Shown here: piece by piece, positions 24,594 through 33,279 of the stretch
Layout: each line of letters begins with the position of its first letter
Numbering within the stretch: position 1 is the first letter of the stretch
Assembly (NCBI RefSeq): GCF_040218225.1
Contig: NZ_JAVJQO010000003.1
Location: forward strand, 227,326 to 291,325
DNA: 64,000 bases
Direction: 5' to 3'
DNA from: Gracilimonas sp.
GTDB lineage: Bacteria; Bacteroidota; Rhodothermia; Balneolales; Balneolaceae
Program-made: the position numbers and the translations under genes
Notes under the pieces: model-generated
What the model was told of the DNA's origin: nothing
Databases searched by the model: none
What the model saw: only the letters and a program-made list of their open reading frames with translations

Positions 24594-26384
24594 TTAATTT
24601 TTTAGCCAGGCATTTCTTTTTTCTTTAGCCTTTCTGTTCGCTTTTGAATTCAACTCTGTTTTAAGAGTCGAATCTTCAGCTAAAGTTACATTAACAGATT
24701 TTTCTTGCCCCCACCGGGTGAACCTAACCTCAATTTCATCCCCGGGTTTGTACCCGCTAAGAATATCATCCACCGATTCCACTTCACTCAAGGCAGTTCC
24801 GGCAATAGACGAAATTTCATCATCTGTATTAATTCCCGCTTTATATATGGGTGAACCGATGATCGCATTCGATTCCAGCTTACCGATTCCGTCTTCAATT
24901 TCGATATCGGTTCCAAGAACCGCCTTGCCGGGATTGGCTTTAACAAGCGTGATCCCGAAATCAGCTAGTAAACTTTGGTAATCTGGCAGCTGACTGTCAA
25001 AGATATAGTTCTCAAAAAACGCCTCCGCAAAATCAGCTCCTGCATATTCAGCTAACGTAGCCTGAATGTCTCTGTTGGTGTAGGGAACCTCCTTCTTTCC
25101 AAACTTCCTCCACATTAATTTCATGAAGTCATCCAGATTTTTGTTGCCGTCCATTTTTCTGAGTGAAAGGTCCAGCCCGAGTCCCAAAACGCTTCCATAG
25201 GTGTAATAAGAAATGAAGGTGTTTGTTTTATTCTGAGGATCTACTGACGTGGCTGCATCCACAAAGGGAGCCTGATAGCTCATTTCAACCGGAGAGAAAA
25301 ACTCTCGCCCGGGACGATTAATAACATAGTTCAATCCGCCATCCAGGGCCGCCGCATATTCCTCGGCCGTATTTATCCCCGCACGATGAAGAATCAAGTC
25401 ATCGTAATAGCTGGTGAAACCTTCAGCAAACCAGAGCTCTCCACTCATGTTGGCTTCCTCAAAATCAAAAGGCTCCAGACTAGCCGGACGAATACGCTCT
25501 ACATTCCAGACATGAATAAACTCATGCGAAACCGTTCCCAAACTGGTATTTCCAAGCGGGCGATCCAAAGGCTTGGAATTGGTAACAATAGTAGAGTTCC
25601 GATGCTCCATCCCGTCACCACTTGCGTTAGGCATATAGCAGCTCAGAAATACATATTCCCCGTAATCAAATTCAGGAAGCTCACCGAAAAGATTCACCTG
25701 CGCGTTCACAATGGCCATCACCTTTCCAAAGTATTCATCTGCTTCTTCATCCGTTGCCGGTGTATGCAAAGCCATCTTAATCAACTGTCCGTCAATGGCT
25801 TCCTGTCGCTCGTGGAAATCAGCGATCTCTACCGGACTGTCGAGGAAGTAATACAAATCAGGTGCATAAAAGGTTGCTCCTTCAAGTGGTTTTAGCTGAG
25901 TTGCTACTTTCCAGTTCAGATCTTCCCGGACGTCAAAAGTGATTTCAATCGGGCGGTGCTCGTAATCTCTTGCCCAGGCAAAAGTGGCCGGCATATTGAG
26001 ATGCGCATGGGTTTCATCTACCTGTGAATAAGTCCCGTCTCCCCGATTGGCAAAAAGAGTGTACTCAAACTTCACGGTTCCGTCATGTCCGCTTATATTC
26101 CATTGATGCGGATTGGGTCGTGTGATTTCCAGCTCATTCCCCTTGCTGTCAGTTGCCTTCACTCCATATACATTCTTGGCAAACTCATGAAGTGCATATC
26201 GTCCGGGAGAAGTCCGGCTCATCCGTACTTCCAGTATCTTATCCTCCAGGTTGGTATACGTCACTGAAATTTCAGCCTCGTGATGAACGGCGTTTTCGAA
26301 AGAGATTTCGTATTGGGTGGTAGTTTGGGCGAGGAGTGATAAGGTGAGAAGTGAAAAAGCGAGCGTAAACAGAACTTTTCTCAT
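24594..26384 (-). CDS. M61-family metallopeptidase (glycyl aminopeptidase-like) with PDZ domain
   Basis: A 596-residue exported protease with signal peptide MRKVLFTLAFSLLTLSLLAQ. The N-terminal beta domain spans about 21-180. The gluzincin catalytic domain has HEFIH at 287-291, and the third zinc ligand is the Glu of WFAEGFTSYY. A C-terminal PDZ domain (about 480-570) carries IGSPIYKAGINTDDEISSIAG. M61 enzymes remove N-terminal residues, preferring Gly or Ala in known cases, outside the cytoplasm. The motif is intact, so it should be active. It stands alone, with spacers and repeats on both sides. Confidence 0.88.
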   Translation of the reverse strand: MRKVLFTLAFSLLTLSLLAQTTTQYEISFENAVHHEAEISVTYTNLEDKILEVRMSRTSPGRYALHEFAKNVYGVKATDSKGNELEITRPNPHQWNISGHDGTVKFEYTLFANRGDGTYSQVDETHAHLNMPATFAWARDYEHRPIEITFDVREDLNWKVATQLKPLEGATFYAPDLYYFLDSPVEIADFHERQEAIDGQLIKMALHTPATDEEADEYFGKVMAIVNAQVNLFGELPEFDYGEYVFLSCYMPNASGDGMEHRNSTIVTNSKPLDRPLGNTSLGTVSHEFIHVWNVERIRPASLEPFDFEEANMSGELWFAEGFTSYYDDLILHRAGINTAEEYAAALDGGLNYVINRPGREFFSPVEMSYQAPFVDAATSVDPQNKTNTFISYYTYGSVLGLGLDLSLRKMDGNKNLDDFMKLMWRKFGKKEVPYTNRDIQATLAEYAGADFAEAFFENYIFDSQLPDYQSLLADFGITLVKANPGKAVLGTDIEIEDGIGKLESNAIIGSPIYKAGINTDDEISSIAGTALSEVESVDDILSGYKPGDEIEVRFTRWGQEKSVNVTLAEDSTLKTELNSKANRKAKEKRNAWLKN

Positions 26385-26507
26385 GACAGAATTTTGAGAT
26401 TCTAAATTGATGGATGGATGGAATATGAAGAGGATAGGTGTTAGTTACAAGGTATTAGGTTTTAGTAGTTCGAGTCTGAGTTTAGTAATCTTGCTAATCC
26501 TTTAATC

Positions 26508-26578
26508 ATTGAAATCAAGGTTCAGAAGCTAATTTTGAACCATGATTTGTGGGATTTATGGATTCCCTTGATTTCAAT
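26508..26578. repeat. Inverted repeat in the M61-hmgA spacer, element 1
   Basis: ATTGAAATCAAGG (26508-26520) and CCTTGATTTCAAT (26566-26578) are perfect 13-bp inverted arms. Between them a nested GTTCA...TGAAC pair surrounds AGAAGCTAATTT. The 306-bp spacer from 26385 to 26690 holds this and the next element and no gene. Confidence 0.7.
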
Positions 26579-26588
26579 TGTACTCGCT

Positions 26589-26637
26589 ACGATCGCTCTG
26601 CGTCGTAGTGAATTTGGTGACGACTCAGAGCGATCGT
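26589..26637. repeat. Inverted repeat in the M61-hmgA spacer, element 2
   Basis: ACGATCGCTCTG and CAGAGCGATCGT are perfect 12-bp arms around a 25-base centre, 10 bp after element 1. Its composition is more GC-rich than the surrounding spacer. It resembles a palindromic unit and not a terminator, since no T run follows. Confidence 0.65.
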
Positions 26638-26690
26638 CACCAGGTATTATCACTTCAATGTTAAATGTTCGTTATTCCTTGTTCGATGTT

Positions 26691-27848
26691 CTACTCATCC
26701 TCGAGCCAGGAATACGGATAGCTTGGATCATCCAGGCGCATGGCTTCTTCGGTTACATACATCGGGTGGAAAGTGTCAATCATGACCGCGTACTCATCGG
26801 TTTCTTCCGCTCCAATACTTGCTTCCGCTTTACCGGGCTGAGGTCCGTGCGGAATACCACCGGGATGTAAAGTGATATCGGCATAACCAATTCCTTTCCT
26901 GCTCATGAAATCCCCTTCCACATAATAGATCATCTCATCGGAATCGACGTTGGAGTGGTTGTAAGGTGCCGGAATAGACTCGGGATGATAATCGAATTTA
27001 CGCGGACAGAAACTGCATACTACATAATTATGTCCCCGGAAGGTCTGATGAACGGGTGGTGGCTGGTGAATGCGTCCGGTTATCGGTTCAAAATCTTTAA
27101 TATTGAAAATCCATGGGTACAGATATCCATCCCAACCGACTACATCGCAAGGATGATGATCGAAGGTATAATGATGAAACCGACCGCCTTTTTTAATTCT
27201 TACTTCGAACTCCCCTTCTTCAGGGTGGAAAAGCTGTTCAGAAGGCAGGCGGAAATCCCGCTCACAAAATGGAGAGTTTTCCATAAACTGCCCCATTTCT
27301 GAGAGATAGCGCTTTGGGAATTCGATTGGACCGGTGGATTCCGTAAATAAAAACCGGTTTTCATCCGTCTCAAAATTCATTTGATAGGTTGTGCCTCTTG
27401 GCAGGAAGATGTAATCGCCATAACCAAAATCGAGGCGACCAAATACAGACTGAATATGTCCTTCACCTTCGTGGATAAACAACAGTTCATCATGTTCCCC
27501 ATTGCGGTAGAAATAATCCATTTTTCCGGTCGGGCGGGCTGTTCCAATTTGAATATCGTTGTTGAACATCAGCACTTTTCGCCCGGTAATGGGATCGCCA
27601 CCCGCAGGAATATCTTTGGTTTTCAACAGCCGGTGCCGGAGCGTTTTTTCATCCGCTTTCTTGACGGATATTTCTGCTCCTTCCTCAATTTTAACCACAC
27701 GTGTTGGCATATGGTGATGGTAAAGCAGCGAACTGTTCCCATGGAATCCCTCTGCTCCAAAAAGCTCTTCGGTATATAATTCCCCATCCGGTCGACGGAA
27801 AATCGTGTGTCTTTTATGTGGGATCTTCCCTAATGCGTGGTAATACAT
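26691..27848 (-). CDS. hmgA: Homogentisate 1,2-dioxygenase
   Basis: A 385-residue cytoplasmic non-haem iron ring-cleaving dioxygenase that turns homogentisate into maleylacetoacetate in tyrosine/phenylalanine breakdown. Conserved parts are HKRHTIFRRPDGELYTEELF at the start, a cupin core with LLFIHEGEGHIQSVFG, GDYIFLPRGTTYQ and the C-terminal metal region DSDEMIYYVEGDF with HPGGIPHGPQPG. It is shorter than human HGD (about 445) but normal for bacterial members of this subgroup. It follows hppD by 85 bp on the same strand, giving two consecutive steps in one probable operon. The later genes, isomerase and fumarylacetoacetase, are not in the window. Confidence 0.92.
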   Translation of the reverse strand: MYYHALGKIPHKRHTIFRRPDGELYTEELFGAEGFHGNSSLLYHHHMPTRVVKIEEGAEISVKKADEKTLRHRLLKTKDIPAGGDPITGRKVLMFNNDIQIGTARPTGKMDYFYRNGEHDELLFIHEGEGHIQSVFGRLDFGYGDYIFLPRGTTYQMNFETDENRFLFTESTGPIEFPKRYLSEMGQFMENSPFCERDFRLPSEQLFHPEEGEFEVRIKKGGRFHHYTFDHHPCDVVGWDGYLYPWIFNIKDFEPITGRIHQPPPVHQTFRGHNYVVCSFCPRKFDYHPESIPAPYNHSNVDSDEMIYYVEGDFMSRKGIGYADITLHPGGIPHGPQPGKAEASIGAEETDEYAVMIDTFHPMYVTEEAMRLDDPSYPYSWLEDE

Positions 27849-27933
27849 GGCTTCTGAATTAAAAATGAAAAAGTTAAAAATTTAAAATTGGCTCTTTCCA
27901 ATTCTTAATTTTTAATCTAGAATTTTAAATTGA

Positions 27934-29076
27934 TTAAAGGTTGCCTCTGGCGTCCTGTTCGCGTTCAATGGCTTCAAATAACGCTTTGAAATTTCCTTTT
28001 CCGAATCCTCGTGCACCTTTACGCTGAATGATTTCAAAGAATAACGTAGGCCGGTCAACAACTGGTTTTGTGAAAATCTGAAGCAAATAACCTTCGTCAT
28101 CACGATCTACCAAAATCCCAAGGTCTTCCAGCTTCTCAATAGGCTCATCAATTTTACCGACCCGGTCTTCCAGTTCTTCATAATAAGTAGTCGGAACTTT
28201 CAGGAATTCCACGCCGCGGTCCCTGAGTTTGGTAACCGTGCCAATAATATCTCCGGTCAGCAATGCAATATGTTGCACTCCCGGACCCTCAAAGAAATCC
28301 AGGTATTCTTCAATCTGGGATTTTTTCTTACCATCGGCGGGCTCATTGATTGGAAACTTAATCATTCCCCTTCCCCCCGCCATTACACGGCTCATTAATG
28401 CCGAGTATTCGGTAGAGATATCCTTGTCATCAAAGCTTATGTATTGAGTGAATCCAAGTACATCGCGGTAGAAATCAACCCAATCTTCCATTCGGCCTAA
28501 CTCTACATTCCCTACGCAATGATCCACAAACTCAACGCCAACCGGCTCCGATTTAACCAGACTCTCCTTGGCTTCAAATCCCGGCATAAACAATCCATTG
28601 TACTCAGAGCGATCGATAAAGGAATGAATGACATCTCCATAGGTTTTAATGGCTGCTTTCCGGATGGTCCCATGTTTATCTTTCATATCATGAGGTTCCA
28701 GTACAGGTTCTGCCCCGCGCTTCACCGATTCATTAAAAGCCCGGTCTACATCTTCTACATGCATGGCTATATCTCTGACACCATCTCCATGCTTTTGAAC
28801 AAACTTGGCAATGGGTGAATCACTGTTGAGAGGAGCCGAAAGCACAAACCGGATATTTCCCTGCTCCAGATAATAGGAAGCCCGATCACGAATACCTGTT
28901 TCCAGGCCTGAATACCCTTTTAATTGAAAGCCAAAGGTAGTGATGTAGAAATGTGCAGCCTGTTTGGCATTGTTTACATAGTGTTCCACATAATCTACAT
29001 CCTGCAGCCCAAGATGATCATCAAATTTTTCTTCCAGAGGTCGCTTCAGGGTATCTGATTGGTTAGCCATATTCAC
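27934..29076 (-). CDS. hppD: 4-hydroxyphenylpyruvate dioxygenase
   Basis: A 380-residue enzyme with two VOC domains that makes homogentisate from 4-hydroxyphenylpyruvate, using Fe(II) and oxygen. The iron ligands are visible: His186 in EFVDHCVGN, His269 in [11 protein letters not shown] and Glu348 in [11 protein letters not shown]. Length and the C-terminal gating helix ([17 protein letters not shown]) are typical. The start is the ATG at 29076; a second ATG two codons later is also possible. It heads the minus-strand hppD-hmgA pair. A 13-base motif 41 bp upstream is shared with the paaA promoter region, hinting at joint control of aromatic catabolism. Confidence 0.94.
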   Translation of the reverse strand: MNMANQSDTLKRPLEEKFDDHLGLQDVDYVEHYVNNAKQAAHFYITTFGFQLKGYSGLETGIRDRASYYLEQGNIRFVLSAPLNSDSPIAKFVQKHGDGVRDIAMHVEDVDRAFNESVKRGAEPVLEPHDMKDKHGTIRKAAIKTYGDVIHSFIDRSEYNGLFMPGFEAKESLVKSEPVGVEFVDHCVGNVELGRMEDWVDFYRDVLGFTQYISFDDKDISTEYSALMSRVMAGGRGMIKFPINEPADGKKKSQIEEYLDFFEGPGVQHIALLTGDIIGTVTKLRDRGVEFLKVPTTYYEELEDRVGKIDEPIEKLEDLGILVDRDDEGYLLQIFTKPVVDRPTLFFEIIQRKGARGFGKGNFKALFEAIEREQDARGNL

Positions 29077-29116
29077 GCTTTTATTTAATCTTTATTCACT
29101 GAGAAAATACAAAATA

Positions 29117-29129
29117 AAAAGCGCTTCCA
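29117..29129. promoter_or_regulatory. AAAAGCGCTTCCA motif upstream of hppD
   Basis: A 13-base motif with the palindromic core AAGCGCTT, 41-53 bp upstream of the hppD start. The identical 13 bases lie at 33747-33759, 21 bp upstream of paaA. A common operator for aromatic catabolic genes is inferred; two matches are weak proof. Confidence 0.35.
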
Positions 29130-29236
29130 TAAGAGTAAAAATTTGTGGCTCTTGGATTTGTTTGGGCTGCCTGGCTATTGCCGTTTTAGTTAGAGGCGGG
29201 GCATCTTGATGAGAATAAATCTCTTTGCTGCTCACT

Positions 29237-29252
29237 CGGACCGGGTGGTCCG
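29237..29252. repeat. Short GC-rich palindrome near the chaperone gene end
   Basis: CGGACC-GGGT-GGTCCG is a perfect 6-bp stem in the 212-bp spacer between hppD and the SecB-like gene. No T run follows, so a terminator is unlikely. It marks one side of the toxin-antitoxin block. Confidence 0.4.
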
Positions 29253-29288
29253 GCGGGACGTTGGAGATGAGATTAACTACTTCACTCA

Positions 29289-29732
29289 CTAATCAACACT
29301 CAACTCAATTTCGATATCCTCAGTAATGATTTTAGTAAGATTGATTGGAGGAATAATGAAATCGCTAAAATCTGTTTCGCTAGTCTTTTCATGAAGTACA
29401 CCTCTGGCAGTACCAACTGTTAATACTGCCATGTGAGAAGCAAAACCTTCCGGTATTATTATTTTATTATTGTCTACGTCAATCAATGATTCCCAGGCTT
29501 CTTCTTCCATTTCAAAGCCACAGGTCACAGAAATGATTAAGAAAGGCTTGTCATTTTGTTCAAACTGAAATTTAACAGTAGTCCCTAAAATGTGTTTTTC
29601 TTTATCTACCCGAAAGTTGAAAGAAGATTCAAGACTAACTTTCCCTTCTTCCTCAAAACTATCCTCAATTATGGCAAACTCATCGGTTTTAATGCTTACC
29701 AAGCGAAAACTAAGTGCTAATTCTTTGCTCAT
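29289..29732 (-). CDS. SecB-like chaperone of a toxin-antitoxin-chaperone module (probable)
   Basis: A 147-residue cytoplasmic protein. The layout follows SecB: an opening beta strand (ALSFRLVSIKTDEF), strands VSLESSFNFRV and GTTVKFQFEQ, the middle strand FLIISVTCGFEM, then helix EGFASHMAVLTVGTARGVLH, and the loop FIIPPINLTKI, which parallels the SecB APVNFDALF segment. Identity looks low, so this is a structural-pattern call. Its ATG overlaps the antitoxin stop by four bases (ATGA), showing translational coupling. SecB-like chaperones in this position (Mycobacterium HigBA-SecB, Escherichia CmdTAC) protect and fold the antitoxin. No signal peptide. Confidence 0.6.
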   Translation of the reverse strand: MSKELALSFRLVSIKTDEFAIIEDSFEEEGKVSLESSFNFRVDKEKHILGTTVKFQFEQNDKPFLIISVTCGFEMEEEAWESLIDVDNNKIIIPEGFASHMAVLTVGTARGVLHEKTSETDFSDFIIPPINLTKIITEDIEIELSVD

Positions 29733-30172
29733 GCCGCTTCTCTATAATTATAATCCGAATCTAATGGTTGTGTAAAAACATCTCCAAAATCTACCTGAGC
29801 ACCAACACTTGGTTTTTTCCGCTTTCCAAGATTTGTTTTAACCTCTTTTTTATCCACATCTAACTTGGTTCGATATTTAGGTACACCAACCAATTCAACT
29901 CCAAGCACCTGCTCCAATTTGGAGATTGTTTCGAGAGTCAAATTTTGTTTCCCTTTTACAATCTTACTGATTTGCTGAGGAGAAACATCCAGTGCTTCCG
30001 CCAATTCTTTTTGCTGCATACCTTTCTCATCAAGAACATCTAAAATACGGAGGGCGATATCCTGAGATTTTCGTAACCACTTTCTATTGGCACGACGATA
30101 CTTTGCATCCTCTTTCCAGCCACTGGTATCATCAATGGCAATTTCTTCTATTTTTTTTCTAATATCTGTCAT
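29729..30172 (-). CDS. HigA-like XRE antitoxin with C-terminal tail
   Basis: A 147-residue protein. Residues about 53-92 are an XRE helix-turn-helix: MQQKELAEALDVSPQQISKI, then VKGKQNLTLETISKLEQVLG. The first 50 residues are a helical arm rich in Lys and Arg. About 55 residues after the HTH (from PKYRTKLDVDKKEV to the end YNYREAA) are not part of the fold; in chaperone-dependent antitoxins an equivalent tail makes the antitoxin rely on SecB. The gene starts three bases after the toxin stop and overlaps the chaperone start. It probably represses its own operon at the palindrome upstream of the toxin. Confidence 0.75.
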   Translation of the reverse strand: MTDIRKKIEEIAIDDTSGWKEDAKYRRANRKWLRKSQDIALRILDVLDEKGMQQKELAEALDVSPQQISKIVKGKQNLTLETISKLEQVLGVELVGVPKYRTKLDVDKKEVKTNLGKRKKPSVGAQVDFGDVFTQPLDSDYNYREAA

Positions 30173-30175
30173 ATC

Positions 30176-30751
30176 TCAAATCCCTAATTCAAGCTTTTCA
30201 AATTCTTCTTCATTGATCAAACCTTTATTCTTCAAATATCTAACGGCCTGATCCATCTTTTTCAATTCAAGTTTGGTATGGTCTCGGTTATTCATATCCT
30301 CAGTGAGCTTTATGGCTCCTCCGGTAATCACATACAAATGTTTATCAATTCGAATAGCATATAATCTAAGCCAGGTTTCTTCATCTAAAGTAGCTTTGCT
30401 TTCTTGTAAAGGATAACGCTGGTCTTTTTCTTTGTTGTGTAGTGGTTTAAAAAGAGTTTCAAGGATTTCCTCTTTGTCATTTATCCCGTTTTCAGCTTTT
30501 TCTATTAAAACTTCTTCTAAGTTTTCAATGTCATTGATAGTTTTTCTTACGGCATCATTGATACTATACAAAACTCCATGGAACTCACAATAGGCCTTTA
30601 AATCTTTTTCATGTGTTTTAAAAAATTCTCTTAGATACTCCGGGTCAATCCATAAATCTATATTTCTATAAAGTTCATGAATTTCCTCTCCCGTGTACTG
30701 CACAGCATACAATACTGGTTGAGGAGCGTCTATTATACGTACAATCTTCAT
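30176..30751 (-). CDS. Probable toxin of a toxin-antitoxin-chaperone module
   Basis: A 191-residue protein from the ATG at 30751 (MKIVRIIDAPQPVLYAVQY). An in-frame start at 30778 is possible, but it would place a perfect palindromic operator inside the coding region, so I reject it. The C-terminal part (LRLYAIRIDKHLYVITGGAI, then KKMDQAVRYLKNKGL) resembles RelE/HigB-related toxin folds with the typical strand order near the end, and the N-terminal half is a helical domain larger than in classical HigB. Function is inferred mainly from being the first gene of a toxin-then-antitoxin operon. The target, mRNA or other, is unknown. Confidence 0.6.
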   Translation of the reverse strand: MKIVRIIDAPQPVLYAVQYTGEEIHELYRNIDLWIDPEYLREFFKTHEKDLKAYCEFHGVLYSINDAVRKTINDIENLEEVLIEKAENGINDKEEILETLFKPLHNKEKDQRYPLQESKATLDEETWLRLYAIRIDKHLYVITGGAIKLTEDMNNRDHTKLELKKMDQAVRYLKNKGLINEEEFEKLELGI

Positions 30752-30753
30752 AT

Positions 30754-30775
30754 CAATCAACCTGTGAGTTGATTG
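30754..30775. promoter_or_regulatory. Palindromic operator of the toxin operon
   Basis: CAATCAAC-CTGTGA-GTTGATTG has perfect 8-bp arms and a 6-base centre, directly upstream of the toxin ATG at 30751. This is the usual place for an antitoxin-bound operator. Confidence 0.7.
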
Positions 30776-30891
30776 CAAAGTTCCTTGCTTCGATCATTAA
30801 TGTTGTACATTGAGTCATTTTGTTATCTATTAAAGGCTTCTTGGAAAAATTTTCTAATTATATCTTCCTATAAGCTCATCTGTGAATATGA

Positions 30892-31572
30892 TTAATTTCC
30901 TAACAACTTAACCACGTGTTCCATTAGAGCCGGAGCATATTCCGAAACATGTATTAATGCAGAGATATGAGATAAAAACTCAAAAAACTTTACAGCAATC
31001 TTTTCGTCCTTTTGCATTACTTCGATTTGCATAAAGTAACTGCCAAATGCACTTTCAACTTCTTTCTGAATTAAGGCAGTGCCTTTCAGTTCGTAATCAA
31101 ATATTGCTCTTTCAATATCATTGACTTTATCAAAAATGAGGCTACTCAATTGATGATCTATTTCATATCCAGAGAGATCATTTTTAAACTCTTGAACTTT
31201 TTTTCTTAGTACTTCTAAATCATCTTCTTCAAGTACTTTTTCATTAGAATATTTTGAAAGCATATCTGAACAATGCTCGATAGATAAAACAGTCGCTTCA
31301 TCTAATTGCTTCTTTATTCCCTGCCAACTTGAGTTAAAATTGATATTACTAAGAGCTCTTTCTACAACACCCAATTTTTTCAGATGCAATTGATGATTCT
31401 CATCTTCATGGCTAATGACATCCTCTCTTATTGTGGCCGGAAGTTTGTTTACTTCCCCTAATTTTCTAAGTATCTCAGCGGTATTCTTTGAATCTAAATC
31501 AAAAATTTCTGCCCATGCTTCTTTAACCTTTTTCCGGTCATCAATTTTTTGAGCTTTTTGGAATAATGGCAT
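30892..31572 (-). CDS. Hypothetical helical protein beside the toxin module
   Basis: A 226-residue protein that I do not recognise. It is almost all predicted helix, rich in Lys and Glu, with heptad-like stretches (VLEEDDLEVLRKKVQEFKN and FDKVNDIERAIFDYELKG). There is no signal peptide and no membrane segment. It lies 141 bp upstream of the toxin gene on the same strand and shares its low GC, so it may be a further part of the same acquired block or an unrelated cargo gene. No catalytic motif is visible. It is bounded on the far side by a gene-poor, palindrome-rich spacer. Confidence 0.6.
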   Translation of the reverse strand: MPLFQKAQKIDDRKKVKEAWAEIFDLDSKNTAEILRKLGEVNKLPATIREDVISHEDENHQLHLKKLGVVERALSNINFNSSWQGIKKQLDEATVLSIEHCSDMLSKYSNEKVLEEDDLEVLRKKVQEFKNDLSGYEIDHQLSSLIFDKVNDIERAIFDYELKGTALIQKEVESAFGSYFMQIEVMQKDEKIAVKFFEFLSHISALIHVSEYAPALMEHVVKLLGN

Positions 31573-32001
31573 GTTTCCCCGAGTCCAGCCATTGGTCGGA
31601 CGAGCTTGGAGTCGTCAGACCAAGAGCTTTGGTTTAAATCAATTTAATATCAACGGATTATAGCGAAAGCGAGAGTAAATTGGAAAGAAGGTTTCGAACA
31701 AGTTTCGAACATGGCAGTTCGTCCAGATTGTACTACCTGCCAAAACTCCCACCAAAGCGTCCTCTTGCCCTGAGGCGGTCGCAAAAGGTTAGAATTTTAT
31801 TCAGGCGTGCCGGAGGGAAAGAGACAGAGATAGGGTCCTGTTAGACTTGGCAATTTTGTTTTCACCGGAAACAGAGTTCCCAAGTATGCATTACGAAGCA
31901 AAAACTTCGTAACGAAAACTACTTCATTATTGAATGTTCAATGTTCCTTATTCAATATTCCATCGGGCTTAGAAAAACGAGCGTTAAGAAGAAGCCGTAA
32001 T
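31573..32001. other. Gene-poor spacer rich in palindromes
   Basis: A 429-bp stretch without a credible gene. It contains an inverted repeat TTGGTCGGACGA/TCGTCAGACCAA at 31592-31623, a hairpin-prone ACTTGG...CCAAGT element around 31845-31886 and perfect 8-bp arms TTACGAAG/CTTCGTAA at 31891-31912. Parts look like degenerate mobile or palindromic repeat material. No tRNA fold was found. Confidence 0.55.
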
Positions 32002-33279
32002 TTAAAGCGCACTACTCGGGCCTTTTGCATCCCTTTTCTGAAACCTGAGTTCAAATGATGTTTTTTTATCCTGTTCTGTAGCAGATAACGTTCCGTTTAG
32101 CTGAGCGGTTAGTGTTTTAACAAGAAGCATCCCCAGGCTTTCCGGTTTTTCCAGGTTATAGTCGGCACTGCTTTTTTCGCCATTATCAGAAATAGTTAAA
32201 ATAACCTGCTCTCCTTCCTGTTCAATTCCTACTTCAATAATGGGTTCAGTAATATCGTCAAATGAGTTCAGATAGGCGTTAAGCAGCAACTCATTACACA
32301 ATAATCCAGCGGGTACCGCCTGATTGATATTGAGGTTTAAATCGGGGAGGTCTGCTTTAAGTTTGATCTTATTCTTACCCTGTTCTTTTTTAAATGTGTC
32401 ATATACAAACTCTACTAACTGATTCAGATAATCTCCAAAATTTATATGAGAGGTTTTCTCTGCATCAGCATATGACTCATGTACCAATGCAAGACATTTG
32501 AGCCGCATTTTACTGTCGTGCAGGATAGCATGAACATTTTCGTTTTTGGTGCACATGGCCTGCAGGTCAAATAATGCAGATATTAACGCCAGATTATTTC
32601 GCACCCGGTGGTGTATCTCGGCAAGTAATGTTTCTTTGGCTTTCAGAGATTTTTTTAAGGCTTTTTCTGCCTCTTTCTGTTCTGTTATATCTTCAAGCAT
32701 AACCACCAGATATGCCGGTTTTTCTTCACCATTAAACACAGCAGATTTTGATACAAGGCCCGGGAAATAGGTTCCGTCTTTTCTCCGGTATCGTTTCTGA
32801 ATTTTAAAAAATGGATGTTTTTGGTCAGCCAGTTCCTGATCTAAAGTCCTTCCTTTAGTTAAGTCTTTTGGGTGAATAAAATCTTCAAAATTAAGTGTTA
32901 GCAATTCCTCTCTTGTATATCCAAGCATGTCACAGAGCGTTTGATTTACCTGAATCCAATTCTCGTTGGGCTTGTGGTGGGCTATGCCTACTGGGGCGTA
33001 TTCAAAAGTAGCTTTAAACTCGTCCCTGCTTTTGCTTAGCTTATCGAAAGCTTCGCTGAGTAACGAATTATTTTTCCACACCAATGCATATACCATGACC
33101 CCGCTCACTAATACAAAAAACCATCCTTTAAGTGACTGAACCCATGTAATCATTTTCGGATCATCGAAATAGGCGAGAACAGATTGATCAGAATACTGTA
33201 TCCAAACGGCACCAATCAGGATGTAAACGAGAGCAATTATAAACGGACTATTTTTCAGAATAGTTTTTATGCGATCCAT
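32002..33279 (-). CDS. Membrane PAS sensor histidine kinase, HisKA_2 type
   Basis: A 425-residue kinase. Two membrane helices lie at about 12-30 and 45-65, so the sensing loop outside is very short. A PAS domain with PAC follows (about 85-205; FKATFEYAPVGIAHHKPN). The HisKA_2 phosphoacceptor region has EIHHRVRNNLALISALFDLQ near residue 221. A HATPase_c domain follows with NELLLNAYLNSF and LTISDNGEK. HisKA_2 kinases often signal to response regulators encoded elsewhere, and none is adjacent. It is divergent from the paa operon, 500 bp away, and might sense aromatic compounds, but that is only a positional guess. Confidence 0.85.
   Translation of the reverse strand: MDRIKTILKNSPFIIALVYILIGAVWIQYSDQSVLAYFDDPKMITWVQSLKGWFFVLVSGVMVYALVWKNNSLLSEAFDKLSKSRDEFKATFEYAPVGIAHHKPNENWIQVNQTLCDMLGYTREELLTLNFEDFIHPKDLTKGRTLDQELADQKHPFFKIQKRYRRKDGTYFPGLVSKSAVFNGEEKPAYLVVMLEDITEQKEAEKALKKSLKAKETLLAEIHHRVRNNLALISALFDLQAMCTKNENVHAILHDSKMRLKCLALVHESYADAEKTSHINFGDYLNQLVEFVYDTFKKEQGKNKIKLKADLPDLNLNINQAVPAGLLCNELLLNAYLNSFDDITEPIIEVGIEQEGEQVILTISDNGEKSSADYNLEKPESLGMLLVKTLTAQLNGTLSATEQDKKTSFELRFQKRDAKGPSSAL

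Noticed and set aside
29092-29288. Open frame of about 65 codons between hppD and the chaperone gene
   Set aside because: It runs through the GC palindrome and repetitive spacer, has no recognisable motif and starts on top of the chaperone stop.
31573-32001. tRNA or attachment site in the spacer
   Set aside because: No cloverleaf, T-loop or anticodon arm could be drawn; only simple hairpins.
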